Origin: Anastrepha obliqua
Lineage: Eukaryota; Arthropoda; Insecta; Diptera; Tephritidae
Assembly (NCBI RefSeq): GCF_027943255.1
Contig: NC_072892.1
Location: forward strand, 30,093,792-30,157,791
Direction: 5' to 3'
Length of the DNA stretch: 64,000 nt
Below, piece after piece: positions 1 through 10,235 of the stretch (position 1 is its first letter; every line of letters starts with the position of its first letter). The position numbers were made by a program, and so were the translations under genes. Under the pieces are notes generated by a model that did no database searches, was not told the DNA's origin, and saw only the letters and a program-made list of their open reading frames with translations.

Positions 1-1
1 T

Positions 2-711
2 TTAAGGGGGGAGCCTGCTTTAGAGGCTTCAAAAAATCGAGTTTTCCGTGGATTGGAACGAAACTTTTTGGTTTTATAGTTATATATTTCAACAGCCTTC
101 TGAATTTTTTCATTAAAATATATGTCATATTATGCCTGGTACAAGCATTTTGCCGAGGCGCCTCGAGTGTGCATGTGTCGTGCGGCGGGAAAGATGCAGG
201 TCGCAATGTTCATCTGAAACCAAAAACCCAAAAAGTTCTTTTTTTTGGTATATTATAGCTTCTAGTTAAACCAAGAAAATTAAACGAAAAGTGAGAAATT
301 CAACAATTTTTCGCTAATTATATTAGAAAAAAAAATCAGTTTTTTGGAAAAACAAATTCACTTCAGATTGTTTAAAAAGTGGGTTAATCATAACTGTCTT
401 AAGGTTTTTTAGGTTCAACTAGAAGAGAATTTAATTCCGAATACAATCAATGTTATCTCGTTTCGATAGAACGTTTAACCATTTCCCTAGGAAAAATCGC
501 AAAAATAAAAAACCGAGAAATCGCACTTCAAGCGATCCCGCCGCTCGTATACCTGCTCGACGCTTGCTCACAATTTCTTCTGTAACTCCGAAAATATTTT
601 GAGTTTGCTTCTGAAATTTTGAGGGCATATTCTTGGACAGTTTGGGAAGACATTTATGCAAAAAAAACAAAATCGATTTTTTGAAGCCTCTAAAGCAGGC
701 TCCCCCCTTAA
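2..711. mobile_element. TTAA-flanked MITE with perfect 35-bp terminal inverted repeats
   Basis: Bases 6-40 and 673-707 are perfect inverted repeats beginning GGGGGGAGCCTGC, and both outer ends are bounded by TTAA (2-5 and 708-711). No transposase ORF lies between them; the open frame at 431-670 is low-complexity and unconvincing. TTAA target duplication is typical of piggyBac-type transposition, so this is probably a non-autonomous element moved by such a transposase. It sits inside an older dispersed repeat whose 55.6-kb copy keeps the uninterrupted sequence with a TTAA at the matching place. The perfect ends suggest a recent insertion. Confidence 0.85.
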
Positions 712-1770
712 CAAAAGGCGCTCAAGCGCTTCGGAGCGGAATGCTACGTAGGCAACAGCAAATCAATATTTTGAAAGCTACCAAGATGGCCTAGAAATAG
801 ATGACACAGTGCAAGTAAGTAAATAATTGGTATAAGTCTACGTAAATCGATCGCAAAACTTTAAATGGTGATGACTTTGAGCTGGTGATAACTGTAATTT
901 AAAAACCGCTAAGCAGATTTAAATAAAATGTATACTGCTTTTGAACATAAAAAACTCGTGCCTGATTGAAGGATTTTTTTTTTCAAAAATTTCGATTTTT
1001 TTTAAGAATTAATTTTCGGCCTTTTTCTGGAAAATCTAAAATATATTTTCTGAGGTCGCCATATTGTTAATTTTGAAAAAGAGCTTCGAAGCTCCGATCA
1101 GGCACAAGATTATCTATTAATAAAACTAATTTCTTTTGTCCGATTGATTTTAGATGAATCTCCCAGGACTGATCTGGAGTCCTTTTTGCGATGGATGTAT
1201 GGAGGATGAGGTGGAATCATCTCAGCATCTTCTCCTTAGCTGCCCTGCTCTGGCGGGGCTAAGATCTAGGCATCTTGGCTCCTACTTCTTTGTCACGCCT
1301 GGTGATATAGTTGGCGCTGACATTAAAAATCTGATGAATTTCTCCAGCAGCATAAAGCGGTTGACGCAAACATAGTCATCGTTCGCAATCCGCACGCTCC
1401 TAACCATCCCAGCACCACCTCTCCCCGCCCTCTCCCTGTATCCTATCGGTCTTTCTCTCCCGCCTCACCCCTCCATAATGGCATCACAAAGGACGAATCC
1501 TTCTTCGTCCAAGTGTGCCCATTCCCTGGCAACCATATCAACCTAACCTAACCTAACCCAGGACTTGTGATGATTACCGCAAGGGACTTCTGGAGAAATG
1601 GGCTTCACACAAACAGCGATAACTTTTACAATTATTAAGTTTTTTTTGGAAATTTTGCTAAAGTCAAGTCGAAACATGATGTGTGAATGCTATGTTTCTA
1701 TTTTTGTAAAATAGAGTAATTTACTAGCAAACAAAAATTTTTGAAAATCTGACTACCCCTAACCCCCTAA
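712..1770 (+). repeat. Dispersed repeat, copy A (interrupted)
   Basis: The segment matches the element at 55587-56253 in order: a part about gcgctc...gcttcgg, the 'ttatctattaataaaac' block, the 'agggacttctggagaaa' block, and an end in ACCCCTAACCCCCTAA. A shorter copy is at 26692-26985. In this copy a LINE tail is inserted at 1171-1556, and the left part is cut by the TTAA MITE at 2-711. No coding potential is convincing. It is probably a non-autonomous DNA transposon, because the 55.6-kb copy has inverted G/C-rich ends. Confidence 0.7.
1171..1556 (+). mobile_element. 5'-truncated LINE 3' end with target-site duplication
   Basis: The insertion is bounded by the 9-bp duplication CCCAGGACT (1162-1170 and 1557-1565). 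Its first part encodes the C-terminal cysteine/histidine motif of a non-LTR retrotransposon polyprotein (C-x2-C, then H-x4-C, followed by PAL and R..HLG) and stops at 1373-1375. About 180 bases of 3' UTR follow, ending in repeats of CTAAC. It is only the last ~70 residues of the pol ORF plus tail, a typical target-primed truncation. RNase H and reverse transcriptase are absent. The motif is shared by I, R1 and LOA-like clades, so I do not assign a clade. Confidence 0.75.
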
Positions 1771-3555
1771 TGAAGAACTGATTCCGATTATCGGCTCTGG
1801 TTACTTGAGAGGTAGTCGCTGATCCGCAGTTGGCCAATTCATCGGCAAACCTTACTGATCAGAAATGTCAACACAGTTTGGCATTCTCAGCTCTCAAACC
1901 CATGGTTATCGGTATCGATAGTTCTTATAAAGCAAAAAAAAAAAACTAGTCCGATATACATAAATCTTATAAAAAAACTGAATGAGTCTACGCATAATGA
2001 AAACTTTGATTCAACAATAAATTATCCCAATAATTTTTTGCCACGTCTAGTAAAGGGCAAGTAATCTCGGTGCATTCTACGCCGTTGCGTGCTGGCTTTA
2101 AAATTTTAATAACCGAGTAGTGCTTATTTTAAGCTTATAAGTTGATGAATTACGTTGATATGTTAACGCATCGCAGTTGATTCCACTTAGAGATACCGAA
2201 CGCATGGACGTGCTCGCATTATGTGCACAAACGCACACAGCTACAAACTGACGAGCGAGTATACAAAAATTGTTTTAATTTACATTCGCATATTAAATAA
2301 ATAAATAAATTCATAACTTTATAGCCGCACCAAATTACCAAATAAATGCGTAAATAAACAACGCGGCCAAAGAGAAGTGTCGATTGAAAGTGGCCAATTG
2401 AGCGAATGCCATTGTTTAAAAAAACTTGATTTAAAATTGAATAGAAACCGCCATCGACGTACGTACACACAGTCGTATGTAATTATTTTGTCAACTTTGC
2501 ATATAAATTGAGTAACACAATTAAATGAGGGCTGACTGACTATGTGTGTTCCGGTGCAGTCGGGCACTAGCATCACCATTATTGCCGCCTTCGCTGCGTA
2601 ACAGCCGCGGTGACCATCGACTCAGCTGCATGTCCAGACATTGTTTATAAACAAAACGGGCGAAGCGGCAACCGAAAAAAATGTTTATGTGTATTTTGCA
2701 TTGAAATTGAAACCATAACAATAAAATTAATACTGCATGCAAATGACACACAAAAAAACAAGAACGCAAAACAGAAATGAGATGAAAAAGTTCATTCAAG
2801 AAGCGCACACATTCCCGCATACACAAATGCAAACACAGTTATTTACACAAGCTGTGTAGATACAACTTTAAAACTTTAAAAGTCAGTACTTACATATGCA
2901 CGCATGTATGCCCGTATGTATGTGTGTTGCTATGAAAAATTGATGTGACAGAGTGATGACAAATATGCTGCCATACTCACAGAAACTCCTTTTGAGCCAT
3001 AACCCAACAGCAACTTACTAATGCGTTCCGATAACAAGTATTCATACCCATACATTCACACATACATACATACGCATGCATGTGTGTGTGAGCATAAGTA
3101 CATAGTATGCACATACAGGCCTCTGGTTAATCAACGTCAGTTCCGGATTCATCGATAATTACGGGTAAACACATTTGTATGTACGCCTGTATGTACTCGT
3201 ACAACTGTGAGCTGATGTTAATGCAGCCACGCACAAGTATGTATCCCTTTGTATGTATGTTATGTATGCATGCAGGTCGGGACATACACTAGGTGTCAAA
3301 ATTCTACCTCCTTCCTATTTTTAAATACTATTTTTCAATGAATTTCTAAAGGTAAATTTAGGACAAATTCAAATTCATCATCTTCGTTGTTAAGTGTCGT
3401 AGTGGACATCCTGACGACCAGAAATTCTTACCGCAATGCGACGCCAGCGATTCTAACGGTACTTACATATTTTCGGTAATAATGCTGAGGCAATAATTAA
3501 AGGCGATTTAAAATGTCTATTTTTCACCCTGTGTCAACCAACCATCTTTAGCTAC
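1771..3555. other. Non-coding AT-rich stretch with CATA/TATG microsatellites
   Basis: No ORF here has recognisable protein character. The leftward frames at 2219-2832 overlap each other and look like chance openings. Bases 3000-3260 hold many copies of (catacata), (tgta) and (tatg) motifs with 'catgcatg' cores, a pattern that recurs across the window. No RNA gene was recognised. Confidence 0.6.
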
Positions 3556-3656
3556 TTAACCAGTTACAGTCTGTGTCAGAAAAAAGGAAACGCGATTATT
3601 TATGAAGTATTATATAAAAGCTATACATATATTTAAATTTTTTTTTCATGAAAGTA

Positions 3657-4734
3657 CAGTGCACTCGCGGTAACTCGAATAGCCGCTAAGTCGAACGACG
3701 TGCTAACTCGAACACATTTTTTCCCCTATTGACTTCTTTGTAACTCGAACAATAAAAAAGCGCTATAACTCGAACAAAAAAACAAATTTATTTGTACACA
3801 CATTCTTTTCAAACATGTACATTTTGTACATACATACATATGTAATAGTATATGTATATAAATTATATGTATACTAGTGTATTGTCCATATGAATATTTC
3901 GGCGTTAATATCCCGTTAGTTTTCTGGGAACAACATCTTGCATTGACCAAATTGCTTTTTTGTCATTTGTATTGTATCAGTGCACGTGAGTAATGGATCG
4001 TAAAAGGTTGAAGTGTTTAACATTAAAAGAGAGGGCTGAAGTCCTTAACAAAATTAAACGTGGACGTAGTGTTACTTCTCTAGCGAAGGAATATGGGGTA
4101 GCCAAGTCCACCATAAGTCTTATAAAAAAGAAAGATAAGACAATTTATGGCTTGCACTAACGCTACCGGCAACCATAAGCTTAAACTTCTCGTTATTGAC
4201 AAAGCAAGAAATCCTCGTGTTTTCAAAAATTTTAACTGTCCGGTGGATTACAAAAATTCCAAATCAGCCTGGATGACTTCGGCGATTTTCAAAGACTGGT
4301 TTCATAATTCGTTCGTGCCGCAGGTAAAATCCAGATTCATTAAAACAATTTTTTTAACCAAGTTAAATGACTTTAATATTTAGGTAAGAAAATATTTGAA
4401 AGATGGGGGACTACCTGAGAAGGCTCTTCTTCTAATTGATAATGCCCCATCACATCCCAACGAAATCGAATTAAAGTCCGAGGATGGTTTAATTTTAACT
4501 ATGTTTATGCCGCCGAATGTGACACCATTGATCCAGCCAATGGACCAAAATGTAATTCGTATAACGAAACTATACTACAGAAATTTTCTACTGGCTTCCA
4601 TTTTCAACAATCGATCGAAAAATCGATATCGATGACTGTTTTTTTAACATAGCACACTCAATTGATAAGTCGAACAAATTCGATAAATCGAACAGCGCCT
4701 GTTTTAATTAGTTCGAGTTATCGCGAGTGCACTG
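3657..4734 (+). mobile_element. pogo/Tigger-like transposon with intact terminal repeats, inserted in Tc1
   Basis: The termini CAGTGCACTCGCGGTAACTC and its near-perfect complement (4712-4734) are flanked by TA on both sides (3655-3656, 4735-4736). Internal sub-terminal copies of 'taactcgaa' and 'aagtcgaac' repeat near both ends, as expected of transposase-binding repeats. The coding content is a pogo-class transposase with a central deletion (see next entry). At 1078 bp it is shorter than an autonomous Tigger-type element, so it is a deletion derivative that needs a transposase in trans. Confidence 0.88.
3993..4634 (+). pseudogene. pogo/Tigger transposase, deleted in the middle
   Basis: A short ORF from ATG 3993 to stop 4158-4160 (55 aa) encodes a CENP-B-type N-terminal helix-turn-helix, with 'LTLKERAEVLNKI' and 'SLAKEYGVAKSTISLI'. 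The DDE nuclease part follows in another frame from about 4147 to 4383 and continues at 4396-4634. It contains 'LLLIDNAPSHP', the second catalytic aspartate with its usual NAPSHP context, and 'MPPNVTPLIQPMDQNVI', the third catalytic motif. The CENP-B second HTH and the first aspartate are missing. Stops and frame changes make it non-functional. Confidence 0.85.
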
Positions 4735-4745
4735 TATGTACAAAA

Positions 4746-5398
4746 TTACGTGTCGCAATTACTCAATAAGCCATGTAGTCTCCATCGTTGTCCATTATAG
4801 CCTGGCATCTTCTCGGCAAGCTTGAACCAGCTTTTCTGCGTAGCTCGTCGACAAAGAGGACCAGATTTTGCGAACTTGACGCACGAGTTGCTTTAAATCG
4901 TGGGCTATCTTTTCGACAAGAAGCGTTTTCATTATAATGGGATTATCGTCTGGGGACTGGGAAGGCCAGTCCATTACTGTGACACCATTCCCTTGATTAG
5001 TTGTTTCTCAATGTGTTTTTCTGAGAGCAGTGGTTTTGAAGATGTGGGACGGTAGGATATATTCGTCGCCTTCAGTCGTCGCTCGATGGTGTTCATACGT
5101 ACATATATTCTGAGAATTTACATCTATTCTAGAACTGATCGTGCTTGGCGTAGTCACAAAGAAGAGTCCCGCTTACAAAGTTGGACGATCACTTCTCCTG
5201 CCTTTTTGTCGTCACTCGCTTCAAGCGGCTCTCGGAAGAGTCATCAACATTTTTGTACACCTTATACCGCTGATTCCACATCACAACAAACTTTTTTGAT
5301 TTTTAAATCACTTTTGCAGCCGCCGTGTAAGACTTCGGCCCTTTCGAATGCGTGCATAAAAATACCGCCTCGAAACGCTTCGCGTATTTCTCACTCAT
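4746..5398 (-). pseudogene. Tc1-like transposase (DD34E type), both ends kept, centre deleted
   Basis: Read leftward from ATG at 5398, the N-terminus gives 'MSEKYAKRFEAVFLC', a typical Tc1-like start to the paired-like HTH, and the frame stops after about 30 residues. Further along, the C-terminal part shows 'MDWPSQSPD.NPI', the block that holds the third catalytic residue, then a helical tail ending near 4746. The part with the first two catalytic aspartates is missing. Several stops are present. It belongs to the Tc1 element whose repeats lie at 3567 and 5545. Confidence 0.75.
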
Positions 5399-6042
5399 TT
5401 TTGTTTGGAGAAAATTTGCGTGAAAATTTCGAACGACACTAACCTGAGTTAGCACTGGCGTCGCAGCCCTTGAGTGCGACTATTTCGCAGCAAAAAGCAG
5501 AGAGATATATATCTTAAACCGGTTCTTTTCTTCTGACACAGACTGTAACTGCGTCTGACGAGTATTTTTTGTCATGACGAGTATACTTGGGTACCATTGG
5601 GTATTTAAATTGTAATTGTTGTAAAAAATGAAACATATTCTCAAATTTTAAGATGTTTAGAATAATTTGAGATCAGGCCGGAATAATAAAAAAAAAGTAT
5701 GAAAAATTTGTTATAAACTCATGCGTCCCCGCATATAACGGCAGAAACGACGTATTAGTTCGCATACCGAATAAGCGATTGTTTATATCAGTGATTTGTC
5801 GGTATTTGGTGATCAGCTATTATCGAGTGAGTACAAAGTGTACTAAAAAAGTGATTATCAGTGGTCATCTCACGTGGTGTCAGTGGTTCTTGTCAAGTGA
5901 GTGCACTGCAACGTTAGAATTTCTAGTGCATAAAATGTTATAAAAACCCGAAAATATTTGTAAATTACTATTTTTTTAGTTTTAATTTTTTTATGCTCAA
6001 AATGAGCAAATCCGATAACGATGAGACGTGATTTTGCCTACA

Positions 6043-6700
6043 ATGAAAAGAACACGCTTACAAGCATTCTCATCGCCCTCTGAAAACATTACTGATGAAG
6101 AGAGCCAACCTGAAATTGTAACGGATTGCAGTATAACTTACTCTGAGAACAACACGGATAGTGAGATGGAAGATCTGGGTACAAATGCTTTGTGGAATAT
6201 CAGAAGAGGAAATAGAAAGCCGTTTAAAGTTTCTGCGAAGCCTCATACCAATGAGGCTTAGAAATAAATGCAAGTTTTATATTGAACAATATTTAAATGA
6301 TGAGCTTATTCGTATTATAGCAGAGCAAACGAATTTATACGCTGATCAATTTTTACAAAAAGCCACCCGAATCTAAAGCCGCGCTCAGGGTTGGTTAAAT
6401 AGTATCCGACCAATGGCAATGAGATTAGATGCTTTATCGCGGTCTTGATCTTGCAAGACATCGTAAAAAAGCTAACATCACAAATTTACTTTTCAAAAAG
6501 GGAATGCACTACGGGTACGTCGCTTTTTCTTTCTTTTCCATGCGATCGCTTTTTATTATTCTGCAAATTTGTCCACCTCGAAAATAACCACTTTTATAAA
6601 ATAAATATCTGTTTCATGCATTTTTTTAAGAGCGAAACTTACTCTGCGCTTGACGACTGTACTCGTCATCGTTCGATTTTTGCGGCACAAATTTGTGCGC
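6043..6700 (+). pseudogene. piggyBac-like transposase N-terminal remnants
   Basis: From ATG 6043 the first frame (to 6261) gives an acidic, Ser/Glu/Asp-rich N-terminus typical of piggyBac transposases. A frame change near 6180-6250 leads into 'LNDELIRIIAEQTNLYADQF', then a stop and 'RAQGWL'. A further frame (6445-6600) keeps 'PCDRFLLFCKFVHLENN'. These three blocks are in the order seen in DDE_Tnp_1_7 proteins. The catalytic aspartates and the C-terminal cysteine-rich domain are not present. The similarity is judged by eye. Confidence 0.6.
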
Positions 6701-6735
6701 ACTTTGCAAATGGAGTGACACAGTTAACTGGTTAA

Positions 6736-6997
6736 AAAATCCATGATGCCCACTTGAAAAAGCTATTTTTTTATTTCATAAAAAGAAAAACTGAAGAAAA
6801 CCAGCTAAAGTAAAACTACTCAAAAGCATAGAAATGAAAACTTTGCCTAAAATAGTTAGCTCAAAAGCCACCAATCGTGGGCGCTAGAGAGCGTTTATTC
6901 ATGTCCAAAAAATAAAAGAAAAGATTGGAGAAAATCGTGCGCAATTTCATTGAAATCAAGCAAAGTGAATTTCGAGATCGGGCCATATCGGTACTTA
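6736..6997. other. Short spacer with a possible mariner-like fragment
   Basis: No ORF of note. The piece 'gtgcgcaatttcattgaaatcaagcaaag...cgagatcgggcc' (about 6936-6980) reads like the beginning of a Tc1/mariner transposase gene cut by the SINE that starts at about 6998, but it is too short to name with certainty. Confidence 0.3.
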
Positions 6998-7330
6998 ACG
7001 GCGACCGCCGTAGCGGAATGGGTTGGTGCGTGACTACCATTCGGAATTCAGAGAGAACGTAGCTTCGAATCTAGGTGAAACACCAAAATGCGGTCGCCCC
7101 TCGGCAGGCAATGGCAAGCCTCCGAGTGTATTTCTGCTATGAAAAGGCTCCTCATAAAAAATATCTGCCGTTCGGAGTCGGCGTGAAACTGTAGGTCCCT
7201 CCATGTGTGGAACAACATCAAGATGCCCGCCACAAATAGGAGGAGGAGCTCGGTTAAACACCCAAAAAGAGTGTACGCGCCAATTATATATGGTATAATA
7301 TATATATGTAGGTATATATTAACGAACTTC
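6998..7330 (+). repeat. tRNA-derived SINE, near full length
   Basis: The head contains a box A-like stretch (tagcggaatgggttgg) and a box B-like stretch (gcttcgaatct), the internal Pol III promoter of a tRNA-derived SINE. The body runs through 'cctcggcaggcaatggcaa', 'gtgtatttctgc' and 'gaggaggagctcggtt', and the tail is (TA)-rich. Related copies lie at 42667-42951 (inverted) and 53286-53480 (truncated). A mariner remnant begins directly after it. Confidence 0.8.
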
Positions 7331-7344
7331 TCAGGAGGTGGGAG

Positions 7345-8057
7345 GAGAAGCATTGAAGGCATGACTCGATCAAGATCCATGTCAAACTCAAGCAGAACTT
7401 GGAAAAACATTCGAAGTCACTCAACAAGCCATTTCTAAACGTTTAAAAGCAGCCGGATACATTCACAAACAAGGAAATTGGGTGCCACACGAATTGGTGC
7501 CGAGAGACGTTGAGAGTCTGAAATGCTGCTTGATCGCCACAAAAAGAAATCGTATTGTCACTGGCGATAAAAAGAGGATTCATTACGACAATCCAAAGCG
7601 TAAAAGATCATTTGTGAAGCCAGGCCGTTTGAAGGTAATGCTCCGTATTTGGTAGGATCAGAAGGGTGTGCTGCACTATGAGCTGTTAAAATCAGGCCAG
7701 ACGATCACGGGAGAGCTATACAGGCAACAATTGATACGTTTGAAGCAAGCAATAGCCGAAAAACGGCCAGAATGGGCGACCAGACATGAGAAATTAGTTT
7801 TTCGTCTTGACAATGCTCGGCCACATGTTGCAGTACCGGTCAAAAATTATTTGGAAAATGCCGGATGGGAAATTCTACCTCACCCGCCTTATAGCCCAGA
7901 CATAGCTCCTTCTGATTACCACTTGTTTCGGTCGATGCAGAATCACCTTTCTGGAATACGGTTCACCAATGTTGAAGGTATTAAAAAATGGCTTGATGAC
8001 TTTCTCGGCGCAAAAGATGAGAAGTTGTTTTGGGATGGAATCCATACAAAATTTTGA
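7345..8057 (+). pseudogene. mariner-family transposase (DD34D type), decayed
   Basis: The reading passes through an HTH region ('AELGKTFEVTQQAISKRLKAAG'-like), the linker signature 'WVPHEL', a block 'RIVTGDKKRIHYDNPKRK' around the first catalytic position (here DKK in place of the usual DE), and then an open 129-aa frame (7668-8057). That frame carries 'LDNARPHVA' (second aspartate) and 'HPPYSPDIAPSDYHLFRSM' (third aspartate), which is the mariner DD34D arrangement. A premature stop occurs at the 'RIW' position just before 7668, and about 40 residues between the linker and 'IVTGD' are lost. No clear terminal repeats could be paired. Confidence 0.85.
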
Positions 8058-8264
8058 ATAAAATATTTTTTCACTTTTATACTTAAATAAATAATAAATA
8101 CGAAATTAATTAGTTGTACAGCCACTATATATATACTCTGCCGCTAGCTACTAAAACCGTGCAATTTTTTGAGACTTTTTTCAAAATTTTAAGTTTATTT
8201 ATAAACGAGCGTAGACTCTTGGAGTTTGTCATTTAGCGTTTCTAATAAAACCTATTATTTAATT

Positions 8265-9090
8265 GTCAACTCCGGTAGTTAGGTAGGTGAAATGCTTAAA
8301 GAACCAGTCTGGTACTCCCCAAGTAGCACTAAAGCGCCAATTTGACACCATTTTGAGGCCTCCAACGGGCAAATATCTACAGCCAACTAAAGCTGTTGAT
8401 GTACTGGAGAACGTTGAAAGAAACTTGTACTGGAGAACGTTCACACGACAGTCGGTTCTACGTTAGCGGAACGACCCGGATTTATATCCGGCCAAGGACT
8501 GTCACTTCAGTAGCATTCCCCATATATGGGGTATGGGGAATGATTATGCTGCTACAACAACAACAATAACATGTACTGGAGAAGAACAAAGAATAGATCT
8601 GCCAGTGGTCTTAATCGTCTAGCTGTCAAACCTGGACATTTACGGTGAAAGTGCGCAACTGTCTCCTTCTCTGAAAGGTCCCCACAGCTTCTGCATTGTG
8701 GATTCAATGATAATCCTAGCTTTTCTGATTGAGTGCCGATCGTTCAATTGCCGGTAAACTGGGCTACAAGTCTCGACATTGAATGGCGGGAAGTCTCCGG
8801 GACTTTCTGCGTCCTGCGTGCATTGTACTAGGGCCAAAGGGTTTTTGAAATGACACTCAAACAAATGGAGCTCCATCTGTTGTGCGCTTTTCTGAGAAAG
8901 TAAGTTTTTTTTACCACAGTCAAGGGGATTTCGATGACTGCGTAGAAGACATCTGAGACCAATTCAATCGAGCCTTTCGTGGCAAGCTCGTCCGCAATTT
9001 GATTTTCTTCTATGTTCCTATGTCATGACACCCAGATCAGAGAAATGATACCTGCGCTCACAAGAGATGTGATTTTTTATTTAATAAGTT
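8265..9090 (-). mobile_element. LINE 3' fragment (RNase H tail and 3' UTR), decayed
   Basis: Read leftward, about 9060-8900 gives 'IWVS.HRNIEENQIADELA', the C-terminal RNase H block of a LINE polyprotein. A frame with a cysteine motif (CRSCGEPF-like, shadowed by 8640-8876) follows, and then a 3' UTR to about 8265. The same segment occurs again at 30890-31640, with the same 3' UTR wording ('ggtaggtgaaat', 'aaccagtctgg', 'gtagcactaaagcg'). A SINE-like retroposon is inserted at 8438-8571. The clade is uncertain (I or R1 group). Confidence 0.6.
8438..8571 (+). repeat. Short retroposon with (CAA)n tail and target-site duplication
   Basis: The ~130-bp unit begins after a 12-bp duplication TGTACTGGAGAA (8426-8437, again 8572-8583). 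It contains 'cagtcggttctacgtta', the hairpin 'ccggatttatatccgg', 'ggactgtcac' and 'ggggaatgattatgctgct', and ends in a caacaacaacaa-type tail. Other copies: 34623-34749 (inverted), 41961-42486 (inverted, interrupted) and 51132-51263. The tail and duplications mark a retroposon (SINE or LINE 3' derivative). Confidence 0.8.
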
Positions 9091-9095
9091 GAAAG

Positions 9096-10233
9096 TCGTT
9101 GGTTAAAAAAAAACGTTAATTTTAAAAGCTTAAAAATTTCTTTTCATATTAATTTTTCAACTACCCACAAGGCGCATAGACTTATGACACTAAGTGTATG
9201 TATGTATGTATGATTTGGTGTATGTACTGCACGCCTACTTTGTATGCAAACATACTTAAATTGTGAAAAGCAAAATAATTCTCATTGCGACGTTTTATTC
9301 AAGACACTTGAAAAGGATACACATACATACATGCATATGTATATATGTGTGCACATATTACCACAATGCAGCTGATCCTCCAAAGTGTACGCCTGTGTAA
9401 ATACAGGGTTTGTATGCGCATAAAAGCCACTGACATATTTGGCTGGTATGCAAAGCACGTACGTGGCCAATGAATACATACATATCTGTGTGTGTGAGTG
9501 CATATGTATGTATGCCTACATGTCACTATTGATTATGTTGCAACAGAGAAGAAAACACAATGCAGCACATCGCTGGTGTCAACAAAAAGTTCCATATACC
9601 GTCAATTGTGCTAAGACAAAAATGCAAAAAAAGTGGAAACACTTTTTAGTTGCACGACACTAGCAAAGCCCAAATCTACACATTGCTTGCTTTTGTAATA
9701 CGCAAGTATGTGTGTACATATGTATGTATGCATGCCAACATTGGTATTTACCATTTTGTGTTGAAAAAACTACCGAAGTCTGTTTGAATTGAGATCATTA
9801 ACATCCGTTTTAATTACTTGGCTATGTTTAAGAAAGAATTAAGACCAAAGTTACCAAGTAAAAAAGTGTCTCAGGTTTGCTCGGAGCGGCAGCATCTTTC
9901 TCGCTTGCTTCTTCCCTTCGCGATTGCTTACCAAGTCAAAGGAAGCACTTGGTGGCTAGGGAGCACTTTAATGCTGATGCGGTTATAGATATTTGTGCTG
10001 GTTCTCTAGTAAACAAAGTTCGCCATTATGCAAAAATTATAAGTAGAAAAGTCAACTGTGGTGTAGGTGCCTTTTTAGGTATTTTGGTTCTACTGCCTGA
10101 GTTTTATGCAAATATACGACGCAAAATGGATTTCTAGATTATGAGGTCATTGGTTGTGGACTTTAAGGAGTTGACCCAATGCAGGCTGGCTTTGCTTACT
10201 TGGCTTCGATAACTGTCAAAAGTAATAGAACAA
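9096..10233. other. Non-coding stretch with TATG/CATA microsatellites
   Basis: Bases 9190-9360 and 9480-9740 are rich in (gtat)n and (catac)n runs. The overlapping frames at 9282-9663 are by-products of these repeats. The frame at 9877-10137 (86 aa) has no recognisable motif and I do not call it a gene. Confidence 0.55.
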
Positions 10234-10235
10234 TA

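Larger units (their letters stand above)
3567..5545 (-). mobile_element. Tc1-like transposon, internally deleted, inserted in the piggyBac-like element
   Basis: Inverted repeats start CAGTCTGTGTCAGAA at 3567 and end with the complement at 5545, each flanked by TA (3565-3566 and 5546-5547). The TA lies within the terminal repeat of the surrounding piggyBac-like element. On the minus strand the element carries the two ends of a Tc1 transposase (see 4746-5398). A pogo-like element is inserted at 3657-4734, also at a TA. The order of insertion is therefore piggyBac first, then Tc1, then pogo. Confidence 0.85.
3560..6731 (+). mobile_element. piggyBac-like element, internally degraded and carrying two nested transposons
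   Basis: The outer ends are TTAA at 3556-3559 followed by CCAGTTA, and TAACTGG followed by TTAA at 6732-6735. If the Tc1 insertion at 3567-5545 and one copy of its TA are removed, the left end reads CCAGTTAACTG, matching the inverted right end. TTAA targets and CC...GG termini are the piggyBac signature. Coding remnants at 6043-6700 resemble the N-terminal part of a piggyBac transposase: an acidic N-terminus, then a helical stretch with 'RIIAEQTNLYA' and later 'CDRFLLFCKFVHLENN', which matches the conserved 'RF..LLRFLHF' block in style. The catalytic domain is missing, so the element is non-autonomous. Confidence 0.75.

Noticed and set aside
2219..2832. Three leftward frames of 83-103 aa
   Set aside because: Overlap each other in different frames and look like chance openings.
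5086..5442. 118-aa rightward frame
   Set aside because: Antisense shadow of the Tc1-like transposase N-terminus.
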